Virus record (IMG/VR): IMGVR_UViG_3300033047_000189
Coordinates: 1-20,278 of that record
From: a virus
Length of the DNA stretch: 20,278 bases
Reading direction: 5' to 3' (one strand)
The notes beneath the pieces were generated by a model that made no database searches, was not told the origin of the DNA, and saw nothing but the letters and a program-made list of their open reading frames with translations. The position numbers and the translations under genes are program-made. Below are positions 1-5,879 of this stretch, piece after piece (the first letter of the stretch is position 1; every line of letters begins with the position of its first letter).

Positions 1-68
1 CGGCGTAAGGCACGAAACACAAAGAATTCATCTTTAGTACAAAAGGTATTTTTTAGTATAAAAGACAC

Positions 69-97
69 TTGCAATTGGTGAGTAAATCGGGTTTAAG
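69..97 (+). promoter_or_regulatory. Candidate promoter of the tRNA-Arg gene
   Basis: TTGCAA at 69-74 and TTTAAG at 92-97 are separated by 17 bases and would start transcription near 104, about 16 bases before the mature tRNA. The elements are only moderate matches to sigma-70 consensus, so this is a suggestion from position and spacing. Confidence 0.35.
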
Positions 98-119
98 GCG
101 GTTCTCGACTTTACGGCAT

Positions 120-196
120 GCACTGGTAGCTCAGTTGGATAGAGTACCTGACTACGAATCAGGGGGTCGGGGGTTCGAATCCTCCCCAGTGCGCCA
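120..196 (+). tRNA. tRNA-Arg (anticodon ACG)
   Basis: A complete cloverleaf can be read. The acceptor arm GCACTGG (120-126) pairs with CCAGTGC (186-192), followed by discriminator G and an encoded CCA (194-196). The D arm contains AGCTCAGTTGGATAGAG, the anticodon stem CCTGA/TCAGG encloses the loop with ACG, and the T arm contains GGTTCGAATCC. ACG is read as ICG and decodes CGU/CGC/CGA arginine codons. This is host chromosomal sequence. The phage end lies within about 50-75 bases downstream, but the tRNA is intact and the element is a transposing phage, so the nearness is probably chance and not tRNA-site integration. Confidence 0.97.
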
Positions 197-272
197 TTTA
201 CTTTCAAAGCGATTTTATATTTTTCTGATATTTGCACTTGCTTGCTGCTGCCATAGTGGACTGGTATGTGGG

Positions 273-296
273 ACGAAAGAAAGCGTGGCCAAAGCC
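273..296 (+). promoter_or_regulatory. Putative transposase-binding end site L1
   Basis: ACGAAAGA, four variable bases, then GTGGCCAAAGCC. The same pattern recurs at 418-440 on this strand and at 371-393 on the other. The CGAAAG core resembles the CGAAA(A/G) end of the known MuA-binding consensus. The long gap to the second site and the short gap from second to third match the spacing of L1, L2 and L3 in Mu attL. That these sites bind the transposase is inferred. Confidence 0.6.
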
Positions 297-297
297 C

Positions 298-330
298 GGA
301 CTACTGCGGATGAGAGCGGACTACGGCGGA
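298..330 (+). repeat. 13-base direct repeat with 20-base period
   Basis: GGACTACTGCGGA (298-310) and GGACTACGGCGGA (318-330) differ at one base and are 20 bases apart, nearly two helical turns. They lie between putative end sites L1 and L2, where Mu binds the architectural protein HU. Function is unknown. Confidence 0.5.
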
Positions 331-370
331 CACCATTGAATAAAAAGGGTTTTTTCTTGATATTGTTTCC

Positions 371-393
371 AGCTTGGCCAACTTCTCTTTCGT
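371..393 (-). promoter_or_regulatory. Putative transposase-binding end site L2
   Basis: On the minus strand this reads ACGAAAGA, GAAG, TTGGCCAAGCT, matching the L1 and L3 sites. It faces L3 in inverted orientation around a central TGGCCA (402-407), so 371-440 forms one long interrupted dyad. Confidence 0.55.
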
Positions 394-417
394 TTCAAAA
401 ATGGCCAAAATACCCAA

Positions 418-440
418 ACGAAAGAGTCCGTGGCCAAGCC
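418..440 (+). promoter_or_regulatory. Putative transposase-binding end site L3
   Basis: ACGAAAGA, GTCC, GTGGCCAAGCC. It shares the pattern of L1 (273-296) and is the mirror partner of L2; AAACGAAAGAG is identical in both arms. Assignment as an end site is inferred from repetition, location and the CGAAAG core. Confidence 0.55.
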
Positions 441-519
441 TAAAAGTGCGATAATCCTCGGTGGTATAAGGGTTTTTCTATTATTGCGTTACTTCGCAAC
501 TAGGGCCGAATTCGATTTC

Positions 520-587
520 AGGCCTAAGTTTGCTAAGTAATTGAATAAATTAGAGAAAATAATCAATCAAAAATATAAGTTAGGCCT
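520..587. repeat. AGGCCTAA inverted repeat flanking an AT-rich segment
   Basis: AGGCCTAA at 520-527 is repeated inverted as TTAGGCCT at 580-587, with about 50 very AT-rich bases between (for example AATCAATCAAAAATATAAG). A short stem TTGCG-TTACTT-CGCAA lies just upstream at 485-500. No coding sequence is visible between 441 and 612. It could be a bending-protein or regulatory site near the phage end, but nothing more specific can be said. Confidence 0.4.
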
Positions 588-593
588 GTGATT

Positions 594-609
594 TTGACAA
601 TATTGTCAA
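594..609. promoter_or_regulatory. Perfect 16-base palindrome TTGACAATATTGTCAA
   Basis: An exact palindrome lies three bases beyond the stop codon of the leftward zinc-ribbon gene. It contains TTGACA on both strands but no convincing -10 at 16-18 bases on either. There is no T-run next to it on the minus strand, so a classical terminator is not well supported. An operator or a weak transcription stop for the repressor operon are the alternatives. Confidence 0.45.
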
Positions 610-612
610 CAC

Positions 613-804
613 TTACATAGTTAATTTGCCGACGATCCAGAGAACAATAAATATTGCCAGACACCAAAAAAGCACTTTTTTTGTCTTATCACTAACGGCT
701 CCTATTACTGGAGGATTAGGATATGGTTGTCCGCAATTCTGGCAGGCTTTTGCCCCAGCAGCAACTGGATTGCTACATGATGGACATGGTTTTAAACTGG
801 TCAT
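613..804 (-). CDS. Small zinc-ribbon membrane protein in the repressor operon
   Basis: 63 residues. The N-terminal third has CPSC (residues 7-10) and CQNC (21-24), a four-cysteine zinc ribbon of the type found in short prokaryotic membrane proteins. The segment after residue 42 (VLFWCLAIFIVLWIVGKLTM) is a single hydrophobic helix ending at the C terminus. The start is supported by AAGGAC just upstream on the minus strand. It begins nine bases after the repressor stop, so both should be on one transcript and this protein would be made in the lysogen. Its role is unknown; immunity, superinfection exclusion or host modification are only guesses from that position. It is short but the cysteine pattern and Shine-Dalgarno site make it credible. 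Confidence 0.75.
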   Translation of the reverse strand: MTSLKPCPSCSNPVAAGAKACQNCGQPYPNPPVIGAVSDKTKKVLFWCLAIFIVLWIVGKLTM

Positions 805-813
805 AAGCTGTCC

Positions 814-1455
814 TTAATAGGTGTTTGCTGCCCACTTAATTTGCCCGATAATTCTAAAATTATCATCAGGCGGGTTTTCAATATAGAGATCATCATAAAA
901 GTCATTGTCTGATTTCACCTGTAATCGTCCATCGGGTAGTTTTTGGATACGTTTGATGTACAGAGTATCGTCGATGCTAAATGCGTATATACCATCATTT
1001 TCTATACGTTCCACCAAATGATTGACCAAAACCAATGAGCCATCGCGAATCGTTGGCTCCATGGAGTCGCCCCGCGCAACGATAACGGACAGGTGCCGAG
1101 CAGGAACCCCGATGTGTCTTTGAAGCCAGTCTTTCCGAAAAGCTATAGGACGTGCTTGCAGTTCTTGTTCTACCAGTGTGCCATTGCCCGCAGAGGCATT
1201 AACATCAAATCTGCGCACCAACTGCAAATCAGCGCCGCCTCCAAGTCCCGGTGTTCCTTTGCCTGTAATTAGCCAATTCAAATCACAGCCCGTTGATTCT
1301 TTAATTCGGATAATTGCATCAAGTTTCGGAGGGCTTCCACCGGACAGCCAACGTTTGAATGTGGGGATAGGTACCCCTGCGTCGGCAGCAAATTTATCTT
1401 GAGTGACCCCTGCGGGTATCAATAATTTCATTCTCTGTGCTAAAGTTGTTACCAT
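814..1455 (-). CDS. Phage repressor, XRE-type HTH with S24 peptidase domain
   Basis: 213 residues. Residues 1-60 form a helix-turn-helix domain (TQDKFAADAGVPIPTFKRWLSG), followed by a linker with ASAGNG near 87-92, which contains a possible Ala-Gly self-cleavage site. The C-terminal half is a LexA/CI-like S24 domain with the serine in ARGDSMEPTIRDG (Ser131) and the lysine in DTLYIKRIQ (Lys168), the usual catalytic pair. It is transcribed leftward, divergent from the ner-like gene, as c is in Mu. Mu's own repressor is not of S24 type, whereas D3112-like and many proteobacterial transposable phages use S24 repressors that respond to DNA damage. It should repress the early promoter through the AGTATC sites at 1467-1505. 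Function is confident; RecA-stimulated cleavage is inferred. Confidence 0.93.
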   Translation of the reverse strand: MVTTLAQRMKLLIPAGVTQDKFAADAGVPIPTFKRWLSGGSPPKLDAIIRIKESTGCDLNWLITGKGTPGLGGGADLQLVRRFDVNASAGNGTLVEQELQARPIAFRKDWLQRHIGVPARHLSVIVARGDSMEPTIRDGSLVLVNHLVERIENDGIYAFSIDDTLYIKRIQKLPDGRLQVKSDNDFYDDLYIENPPDDNFRIIGQIKWAANTY

Positions 1456-1466
1456 ATTCTATTCCG

Positions 1467-1505
1467 AGTATCATTTAGTTGTTGACTAGTATCAATAACG
1501 ATACT
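1467..1505. promoter_or_regulatory. Divergent operator with three AGTATC half-sites
   Basis: AGTATC occurs at 1467-1472 and 1488-1493 (21 bases apart, two helical turns), and its inverse GATACT at 1500-1505. The last two form the dyad AGTATC-AATAAC-GATACT. The block lies between the divergent repressor and ner-like genes and overlaps candidate promoters for both, so binding here could control lysogeny. Either the S24 repressor or the Ner-like protein could be the ligand. Confidence 0.65.
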
Positions 1506-1510
1506 AAACA
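1482..1510 (+). promoter_or_regulatory. Candidate early promoter (Pe-like)
   Basis: TTGACT (1482-1487) and TAAACA (1505-1510) are spaced by 17 bases, and the spacer is almost exactly the AGTATC/GATACT dyad. This would drive ner and the early operon and be blocked by operator binding. On the opposite strand TTGATA and GATACT, also 17 bases apart, are a candidate repressor promoter, but its start point would fall only a few bases before the repressor ATG. Confidence 0.5.
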
Positions 1511-1586
1511 AATCACAAGTCAAATTAACTACATGACGAGGAACGAACGCAATTCGATTCTCGTCACAAGGGAAAAAGAGGATTTT

Positions 1587-1919
1587 ATGAGTACCAATCA
1601 AAACACCGAAAGCGAGCATTGGGACAAAGAACGGGTTAAAGCCGAGCTTCGCCGCAAGGGCTTCACTCTAGCTTCACTAGCTCGCATCCACGGCAAGGGC
1701 CGCACTTACTTTTCCCTCGTGCTAATTTATCCATTACGCAAGGGTGAAAAGATTATCGCCGATATTCTCGGTGTGCATCCCTCCGAAATATGGCCCGCTC
1801 GCTACGGGTCAGACGGGCGTCCTCATCAAGGCCGCTTCCTTCCTGAAAACGATGGTCTTGCAAAAGAGGCCGCTCGTCAAGCCCGATGTTCTGCCGAAAA
1901 CACAGGAGATGCATCATGA
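1587..1919 (+). CDS. ner: Ner-like DNA-binding regulator
   Basis: 110 residues from the ATG at 1587, chosen because GGAAAAAGAGGA lies just upstream; an in-frame start at 1479 would place coding sequence across the operator. Residues 10-75 match the Ner/Nlp family of lambda-repressor-like HTH proteins: HWDKERVKAELRRKG, then TLASLARIHGKGRTYFS and the closing GVHPSEIWPARY. In Mu, Ner turns down both the early and repressor promoters when lytic growth starts. Position as first gene of the rightward operon, facing the repressor, fits this. The C-terminal 35 residues after PARYGSDGR are extra compared with Mu Ner and of unknown purpose. The stop overlaps the next start (ATGA). Confidence 0.88.
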   Translation: MSTNQNTESEHWDKERVKAELRRKGFTLASLARIHGKGRTYFSLVLIYPLRKGEKIIADILGVHPSEIWPARYGSDGRPHQGRFLPENDGLAKEAARQARCSAENTGDAS

Positions 1920-2197
1920 GTATCACTATTACCAACCGCGCATTTAGACGCCGCATTATCCCTGTAAATGACAATTTTACAATCGACACTTCGGTTATCG
2001 AAGTTAAGTGCGAGGACGGGCTGTGGTATCTATTGATTTCTACACGTGGCAATCCTGAATATTTTACGCCTGAACAGGCGGATTATATCATCAATGGACT
2101 GGAAAAAGACCCTCAGCCACACACCCTACCAGTGCTCGAGGCGCTTCAATACAGTGCCTATCGTTGCCGCATGTTTAATGGGGGGATGCGGGCATGA
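1916..2197 (+). CDS. Hypothetical early protein
   Basis: 93 residues, starting at the ATG that overlaps the ner stop, with GGAGATG upstream. No domain is recognised. The protein is of mixed composition with no membrane segment or signal. It is held in the early operon by overlaps at both ends: its stop overlaps the ATG of the next small gene at 2194. Translational coupling is likely. Its position between ner and the transposase is one where transposable phages vary. Confidence 0.7.
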   Translation: MSITITNRAFRRRIIPVNDNFTIDTSVIEVKCEDGLWYLLISTRGNPEYFTPEQADYIINGLEKDPQPHTLPVLEALQYSAYRCRMFNGGMRA

Positions 2198-2349
2198 AAG
2201 AACCTGTGAAACAACGCGCCGAGGGCAAGCGTCATATGGGCGCAAGAAACCGTACTAACAAAAACCGTGACCGTGAATTGGCGTGGGAAATAGCTGACCG
2301 CCGCCACGACGTAAAATTACGACGGGCAGCGCGGAGGGCAAGTTCATGA
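2194..2349 (+). CDS. Small basic hypothetical protein
   Basis: 51 residues, very rich in arginine and lysine (RNRTNKNRDRELAWEIADRR). It starts at an ATG overlapping the preceding stop (ATGA at 2194) and ends at a TGA overlapping the ATG of the transposase N-terminal frame (2346). These chained four-base overlaps are the style of the whole early operon and are the main evidence that it is real. No family is recognised; the charge suggests nucleic-acid contact but that is inference. Confidence 0.6.
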   Translation: MKEPVKQRAEGKRHMGARNRTNKNRDRELAWEIADRRHDVKLRRAARRASS

Positions 2350-2690
2350 AGCCGTATATGACAGCGCAGGAAATTGTAGATTCGGGTCTATCTGGTTTGC
2401 CTAAAAAAGTTAATGGTCTAACCAGAATGGCCAAGCGAGAAAACTGGCCATCCCAACCACGGGAAGGTCGCGGCGGTGGCCGAGAATATGCCGTCCACGC
2501 ATTACCACAGGTCGCGCTTTCAGAGCTGGCTTTTCGGGCAGTTGAAATAGCCGCCGAAAAGCAAAAACAGGATGATGCACCGCTTGACCCATATGGCGCA
2601 CCAAAATCATCGGCCCGTGCATGTATCTTGAGAATTTCGAACCAGTTTATAGAAATCACGGGCTTGTCGCAGGGTGTTGCAAGCAAGTAG
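2346..2690 (+). CDS. Mu-type transposase, N-terminal DNA-binding part (frame interrupted)
   Basis: 114 residues. Residues 1-55 look like the Mu transposase N-terminal winged-helix domain: MTAQEIVDSGLSGLPKKVNGLTR, then a lysine/arginine-rich RENWPSQPREGRGGGREY and VHALPQVAL. In MuA this domain binds the internal enhancer. The frame stops at TAG 2688-2690, in the middle of the linker, right after ITGLSQGVASK. The expected continuation (VERYNEK... leading to KLSARSLRRW) is present in the frame one base back, from 2687. The start overlaps the preceding stop. Joined to the downstream frame, the protein would be about 714 residues, a normal length for these transposases, so this is one gene split by a frameshift or base-call error. 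Confidence 0.8.
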   Translation: MKPYMTAQEIVDSGLSGLPKKVNGLTRMAKRENWPSQPREGRGGGREYAVHALPQVALSELAFRAVEIAAEKQKQDDAPLDPYGAPKSSARACILRISNQFIEITGLSQGVASK

Positions 2691-4489
2691 AGCGCTATAA
2701 TGAGAAAACCCTGAATGTACTGCCTTGGATATTAAGATATTTTCCTAAACTTTCCGCTCGCTCTTTACGGCGCTGGAAACTGACTTCTGATAAGCACGGC
2801 ACTGACGCTTTGGTAGACAAACAACGCGGGCCAAAGGGCTCGTCTTTGTGGGATACTAACGCCGAACTTCGCGAGTACGTCATAGCCCAAATAGCGGGCA
2901 AGCCGCATGTAGTTTGCGAGTCGCTCCATAAAGGTGTGTTGGCAAATATTGAAAACCCGCCGTCCCTGCGTTCACTTCAAATGTATGTTAAAAAATACCG
3001 GAATGAAAATTCATCCGCACTGCTCTATGCGGCCAATCCTGATCAATGGAAATCACACCGCAGAGCAGCCTTTGGCTCGATGTCTGCAGACATACTCCGG
3101 CTCAATCAAAAATGGGAAATTGACGGCACTATTGCGGATGTTCAATGTCAGACTGACAACGGTACTTTAACCAGATATTCTCTGGTCGCTTTAATCGATG
3201 TTTTCTCGCGCCGCTCCAAGGTGTTGGTGACACTTCAACCAAGCGCCATCGCCACCGCAGCATGTTTGCGCACAGCCATTATTGATTGGGGCCTGCCTGA
3301 ACGCCTGAAGGCTGATAACGGTAAAGATTACACGGCGGCGCATGTTGAACGCATTGCGTCAGATTTAGGCTTTGCTCTTGACTATTGCACGCCGTTTTCA
3401 CCGGAGCAAAAACCACATGTTGAACGCTTCTTTGGCACATTGACGCGCGAGCTGTTTGAGGTGCTTCCCGGCTTCGTCGGTCACAGCGTTGCAGACCAGC
3501 AAGCCCTCCGCGCTCGCAAAAGTATGGGCCAGCGTTTTGGGGCATCAAAAACAGCGACATTTACCCTCACTGCAGCCGAGCTCCAAATCGTTATCAATGA
3601 CTGGTTAGAAAATACATATGAACTTCGGGTTCACAGCGGCATAAAAACGACACCATATCAGAAAGCTTTGGACGGTCGTGCGCGTAGAATCAAAGACGAA
3701 CGAGCGCTTGATTTATTGCTTGCTCCGGCCCCCGGTCAAGACGGTGTGCGTATGGTTCAGAAAAAAGGCGTTTCTGTCTTTAATCACTGGTACATTTCTG
3801 CCGAGCTTGGCGGTCTGGTTGGCTCGCGCGTTTCGGTTCGCATTGACCCTGAAAACGAAGCCCGTGTGGTTATATATTCTGCGGATACCAGAGAGTTTAT
3901 TTGCACCGCCGAAGACCCGACTATGACGGGTGCAGATATGCGCGATATCGCTCTTCGTGCAAGGCAAACGCAGACCCGCGAACTGAAGAAGTTACGCGAC
4001 CAACAAAAAGCGGCAACTGCCGTTCATAATCCCGACAAACTGGCCTCGGATATTTTAGGCCACGCTGCAGAAAAAGCCAGCAAGGTGGCAGCAATCCGCG
4101 CACCGTATGTAGATATTACCCCAGCATCTATAGAGCGTGAGCGCGAAGCGGCGGCGGCTCTGGACAACCCCAATCCAGAGCCCGCCCCGCTAACTGATGA
4201 ACAGGTGGCCAAGGCTAAGGTGAACCTTGTGGAGATTACTTACAAGCCAACCCCGTCATTTACAGTTTGGCCATCCGATCCATTGGAGCGCCCGCAGTTT
4301 GCTATGAGTGAACAGGGTGATTTTGATTTCTGGAAATGGGCAACTAATTTGCAAAAACTTGGCCTCCTCGACGACGAAACCACACTGGAGCTGGCAGAGT
4401 TGGAATCCGAACTACACTTTGCCCTCGTGCTTGAGAGCAAGGGCTTAAAGCCCAAAAATACATATAAAAAACTGGGAGTAATATTATGA
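2621..4489 (+). CDS. Mu-type DDE transposase, catalytic part (frame interrupted)
   Basis: Open from 2621, but homologous sequence begins near 2687, so the ATG at 2621 is unlikely to be a real start and has no ribosome site. The DDE triad is visible: Asp168 in EIDGT, Asp232 in KADNGKDY and Glu268 in PHVERFFGT, numbered from 2621, with 35 residues between the last two. Upstream, KLSARSLRRWK resembles the end-site-binding domain, and downstream is the beta-barrel region typical of MuA (VFNHWYISAELGGLVGSRVSV). The C-terminal 150 residues include a charged helical stretch, where MuA contacts MuB. It carries out strand transfer for integration and replicative transposition. The break at 2687-2690 separates it from the N-terminal frame. 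The stop overlaps the MuB-like start. Confidence 0.88.
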   Translation: MYLENFEPVYRNHGLVAGCCKQVERYNEKTLNVLPWILRYFPKLSARSLRRWKLTSDKHGTDALVDKQRGPKGSSLWDTNAELREYVIAQIAGKPHVVCESLHKGVLANIENPPSLRSLQMYVKKYRNENSSALLYAANPDQWKSHRRAAFGSMSADILRLNQKWEIDGTIADVQCQTDNGTLTRYSLVALIDVFSRRSKVLVTLQPSAIATAACLRTAIIDWGLPERLKADNGKDYTAAHVERIASDLGFALDYCTPFSPEQKPHVERFFGTLTRELFEVLPGFVGHSVADQQALRARKSMGQRFGASKTATFTLTAAELQIVINDWLENTYELRVHSGIKTTPYQKALDGRARRIKDERALDLLLAPAPGQDGVRMVQKKGVSVFNHWYISAELGGLVGSRVSVRIDPENEARVVIYSADTREFICTAEDPTMTGADMRDIALRARQTQTRELKKLRDQQKAATAVHNPDKLASDILGHAAEKASKVAAIRAPYVDITPASIEREREAAAALDNPNPEPAPLTDEQVAKAKVNLVEITYKPTPSFTVWPSDPLERPQFAMSEQGDFDFWKWATNLQKLGLLDDETTLELAELESELHFALVLESKGLKPKNTYKKLGVIL

Positions 4490-5226
4490 AGACAGGCGTT
4501 TATTGTGCTGACATAACCAATGTGCAGCGTTTCACAACGGGAGTTGAGACACTCGCTGGCCGTGGTGCCGAGGAAGCATCTTGGCTTTTGATTGAGGGTG
4601 ACCCCGGTCTAGGTAAAACCAGAGCTTTACAATGGTATTCTGTCCAGCAAAACGCGGTTCTCATCCGTGCAAAAGCAGGATGGACAATCCCTTGGATGCT
4701 TAAGGATATCTGTGAGGGTTTGGACTTACAGGCCGCACACAGCTCAACAAAAATGTTTGACCAAATTATCAATGAAGTGGTGATGAAAAACCCCATCTTG
4801 ATCATCGACGAAATTGACCATGCAGCTCGTAAAATCAAGACACTGGAAACCCTGCGCGACTTAACCGATATGTCGCAGCTCACCTTAATCGTGGCTGGTA
4901 TGAAGGGCATTCGTCAGAAGTTAAAGGCCCATAAACAGGTCTATAACAGGATTGCCGATGTGGTGGAGTTTCAGGCTGCCACAATAGAGGACGTACGCAC
5001 ATTGTGTAACCAACTGTCCGAGGTTGAAATAGCTGACGATTTGGTAGTTAGGATTCACGCAGAGACAGGCGGTATTTTTAGAGAAATTTTAAATTCTATT
5101 GCCCGCGTCGAACAGGCAAGCCGCCGCAACCGTGGCAGCACAATCACAGCAAAAATGGTCGAAGCCATACCACTTACCAATGATGGGCTTGCCCGAAAAA
5201 TTGGCAAAGGCCGGAGGGCCGCATAA
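4486..5226 (+). CDS. MuB-like AAA+ ATPase, transposition target selection
   Basis: 246 residues. Walker A GDPGLGKT at 38-45 and Walker B ILIIDEID at 104-111 are clear, followed by a sensor-like stretch LTLIVAGMKG and an arginine-rich C-terminal part (RVEQASRRNRGS). MuB binds target DNA as ATP-dependent filaments, delivers it to the transposase and gives target immunity. Length is below the 312 residues of Mu B, whose N-terminal HTH region is missing or very short here, as in many D3112-like phages. The start overlaps the transposase stop (ATGA) and the stop overlaps the next start (TAATG), so it is translationally coupled on both sides. Confidence 0.9.
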   Translation: MKTGVYCADITNVQRFTTGVETLAGRGAEEASWLLIEGDPGLGKTRALQWYSVQQNAVLIRAKAGWTIPWMLKDICEGLDLQAAHSSTKMFDQIINEVVMKNPILIIDEIDHAARKIKTLETLRDLTDMSQLTLIVAGMKGIRQKLKAHKQVYNRIADVVEFQAATIEDVRTLCNQLSEVEIADDLVVRIHAETGGIFREILNSIARVEQASRRNRGSTITAKMVEAIPLTNDGLARKIGKGRRAA

Positions 5227-5879
5227 TGACCAAGCTGGCGGGCCTCACACAAATGACAGTCCTAAATCAGCTGGTTAAAGCCAGCGACGAAGGTGTGCAT
5301 TGCCTTACTCTCGACGAGTTAGCGGATATGATCCAACACCCTCGCAGGATTATCGTCAAGCGCATGCAGGCTCTTATGGGTAATGGTTATGCCAGAACTG
5401 TACGCATTGGTTGCTATGCCGTTACACCGCAGGGATATAAGCGTCAGATGGACGGCGGTGATATGGTCAGCGGCCCTCGCAAAGGTGTCACAGGTCGTGC
5501 GCAACCAATTCACAATGCTACATTACGAGCACGGGTTTGGCGGGCATTTCGTGTTAACCCACAATCTACAAAAGCAGGCCTGCTACAACTTGCCAGCCGC
5601 CCCGAAGATGATGGCAAAACCACATCCGCTATAAAACTGATCAACCAGCTTTGCCGAGCCGGTTATGCAATAAAAATGCCGCTGCGCATTAAACCAACCC
5701 GTCAATGCTCTGGCGGCGAAGTTATTTATTATCTGGTGAAAAATACTGGCCCGAAATGTCCCATTGAGCGGCTGATCAAGCCCACAGGAGTTCGTGGTTT
5801 GTATGACCACAACACGGAAGAATTTACGCCTTACGGTCAACCTCAAGCCCGTCCCAAAGCTGTGCGAGCATCAGCATGA
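5226..5879 (+). CDS. Early protein with winged-helix-like N terminus
   Basis: 217 residues. The first 75 residues read as a winged helix: LTLDELADMIQHPRRIIVKRMQAL as the helices, then NGYARTVRIGCYAVTPQGY as the wing. A second similar unit may follow around 105-150 (LRARVWRAFRVNPQST...SAIKLINQLCRAGYAIKM), so two tandem HTH domains are possible. The C-terminal 60 residues carry no recognised domain. The gene directly follows the MuB-like ATPase and overlaps it by one base. Proteins of this layout occur at this place in alphaproteobacterial Mu-like phages, but no function is known to me. Confidence 0.75.
   Translation: MTKLAGLTQMTVLNQLVKASDEGVHCLTLDELADMIQHPRRIIVKRMQALMGNGYARTVRIGCYAVTPQGYKRQMDGGDMVSGPRKGVTGRAQPIHNATLRARVWRAFRVNPQSTKAGLLQLASRPEDDGKTTSAIKLINQLCRAGYAIKMPLRIKPTRQCSGGEVIYYLVKNTGPKCPIERLIKPTGVRGLYDHNTEEFTPYGQPQARPKAVRASA

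Noticed and set aside
34-237. Leftward ORF of 67 residues with GRIRTPDPLIRSQVLYPTELP
   Set aside because: It is the antisense translation of the tRNA-Arg gene, a well-known false protein.
120-300. tRNA-directed integration site (attB in the tRNA)
   Set aside because: The tRNA is complete and there is no integrase; this phage carries a DDE transposase, so proximity to the tRNA is probably chance.
69-443. Rightward ORF of 124 residues across the tRNA and end sites
   Set aside because: It runs through the tRNA and the repeated end motifs, has no ribosome site and no protein-like pattern.
1479-1586. Upstream start for the Ner-like protein
   Set aside because: It would place coding sequence inside the operator and promoter; ATG 1587 has a good ribosome site and fits the family start.
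2680-2690. Programmed -1 frameshift in the transposase
   Set aside because: No X-XXY-YYZ heptamer or A-rich slip site is present at the junction; a deletion or base-call error is simpler. Kept only as an alternative.
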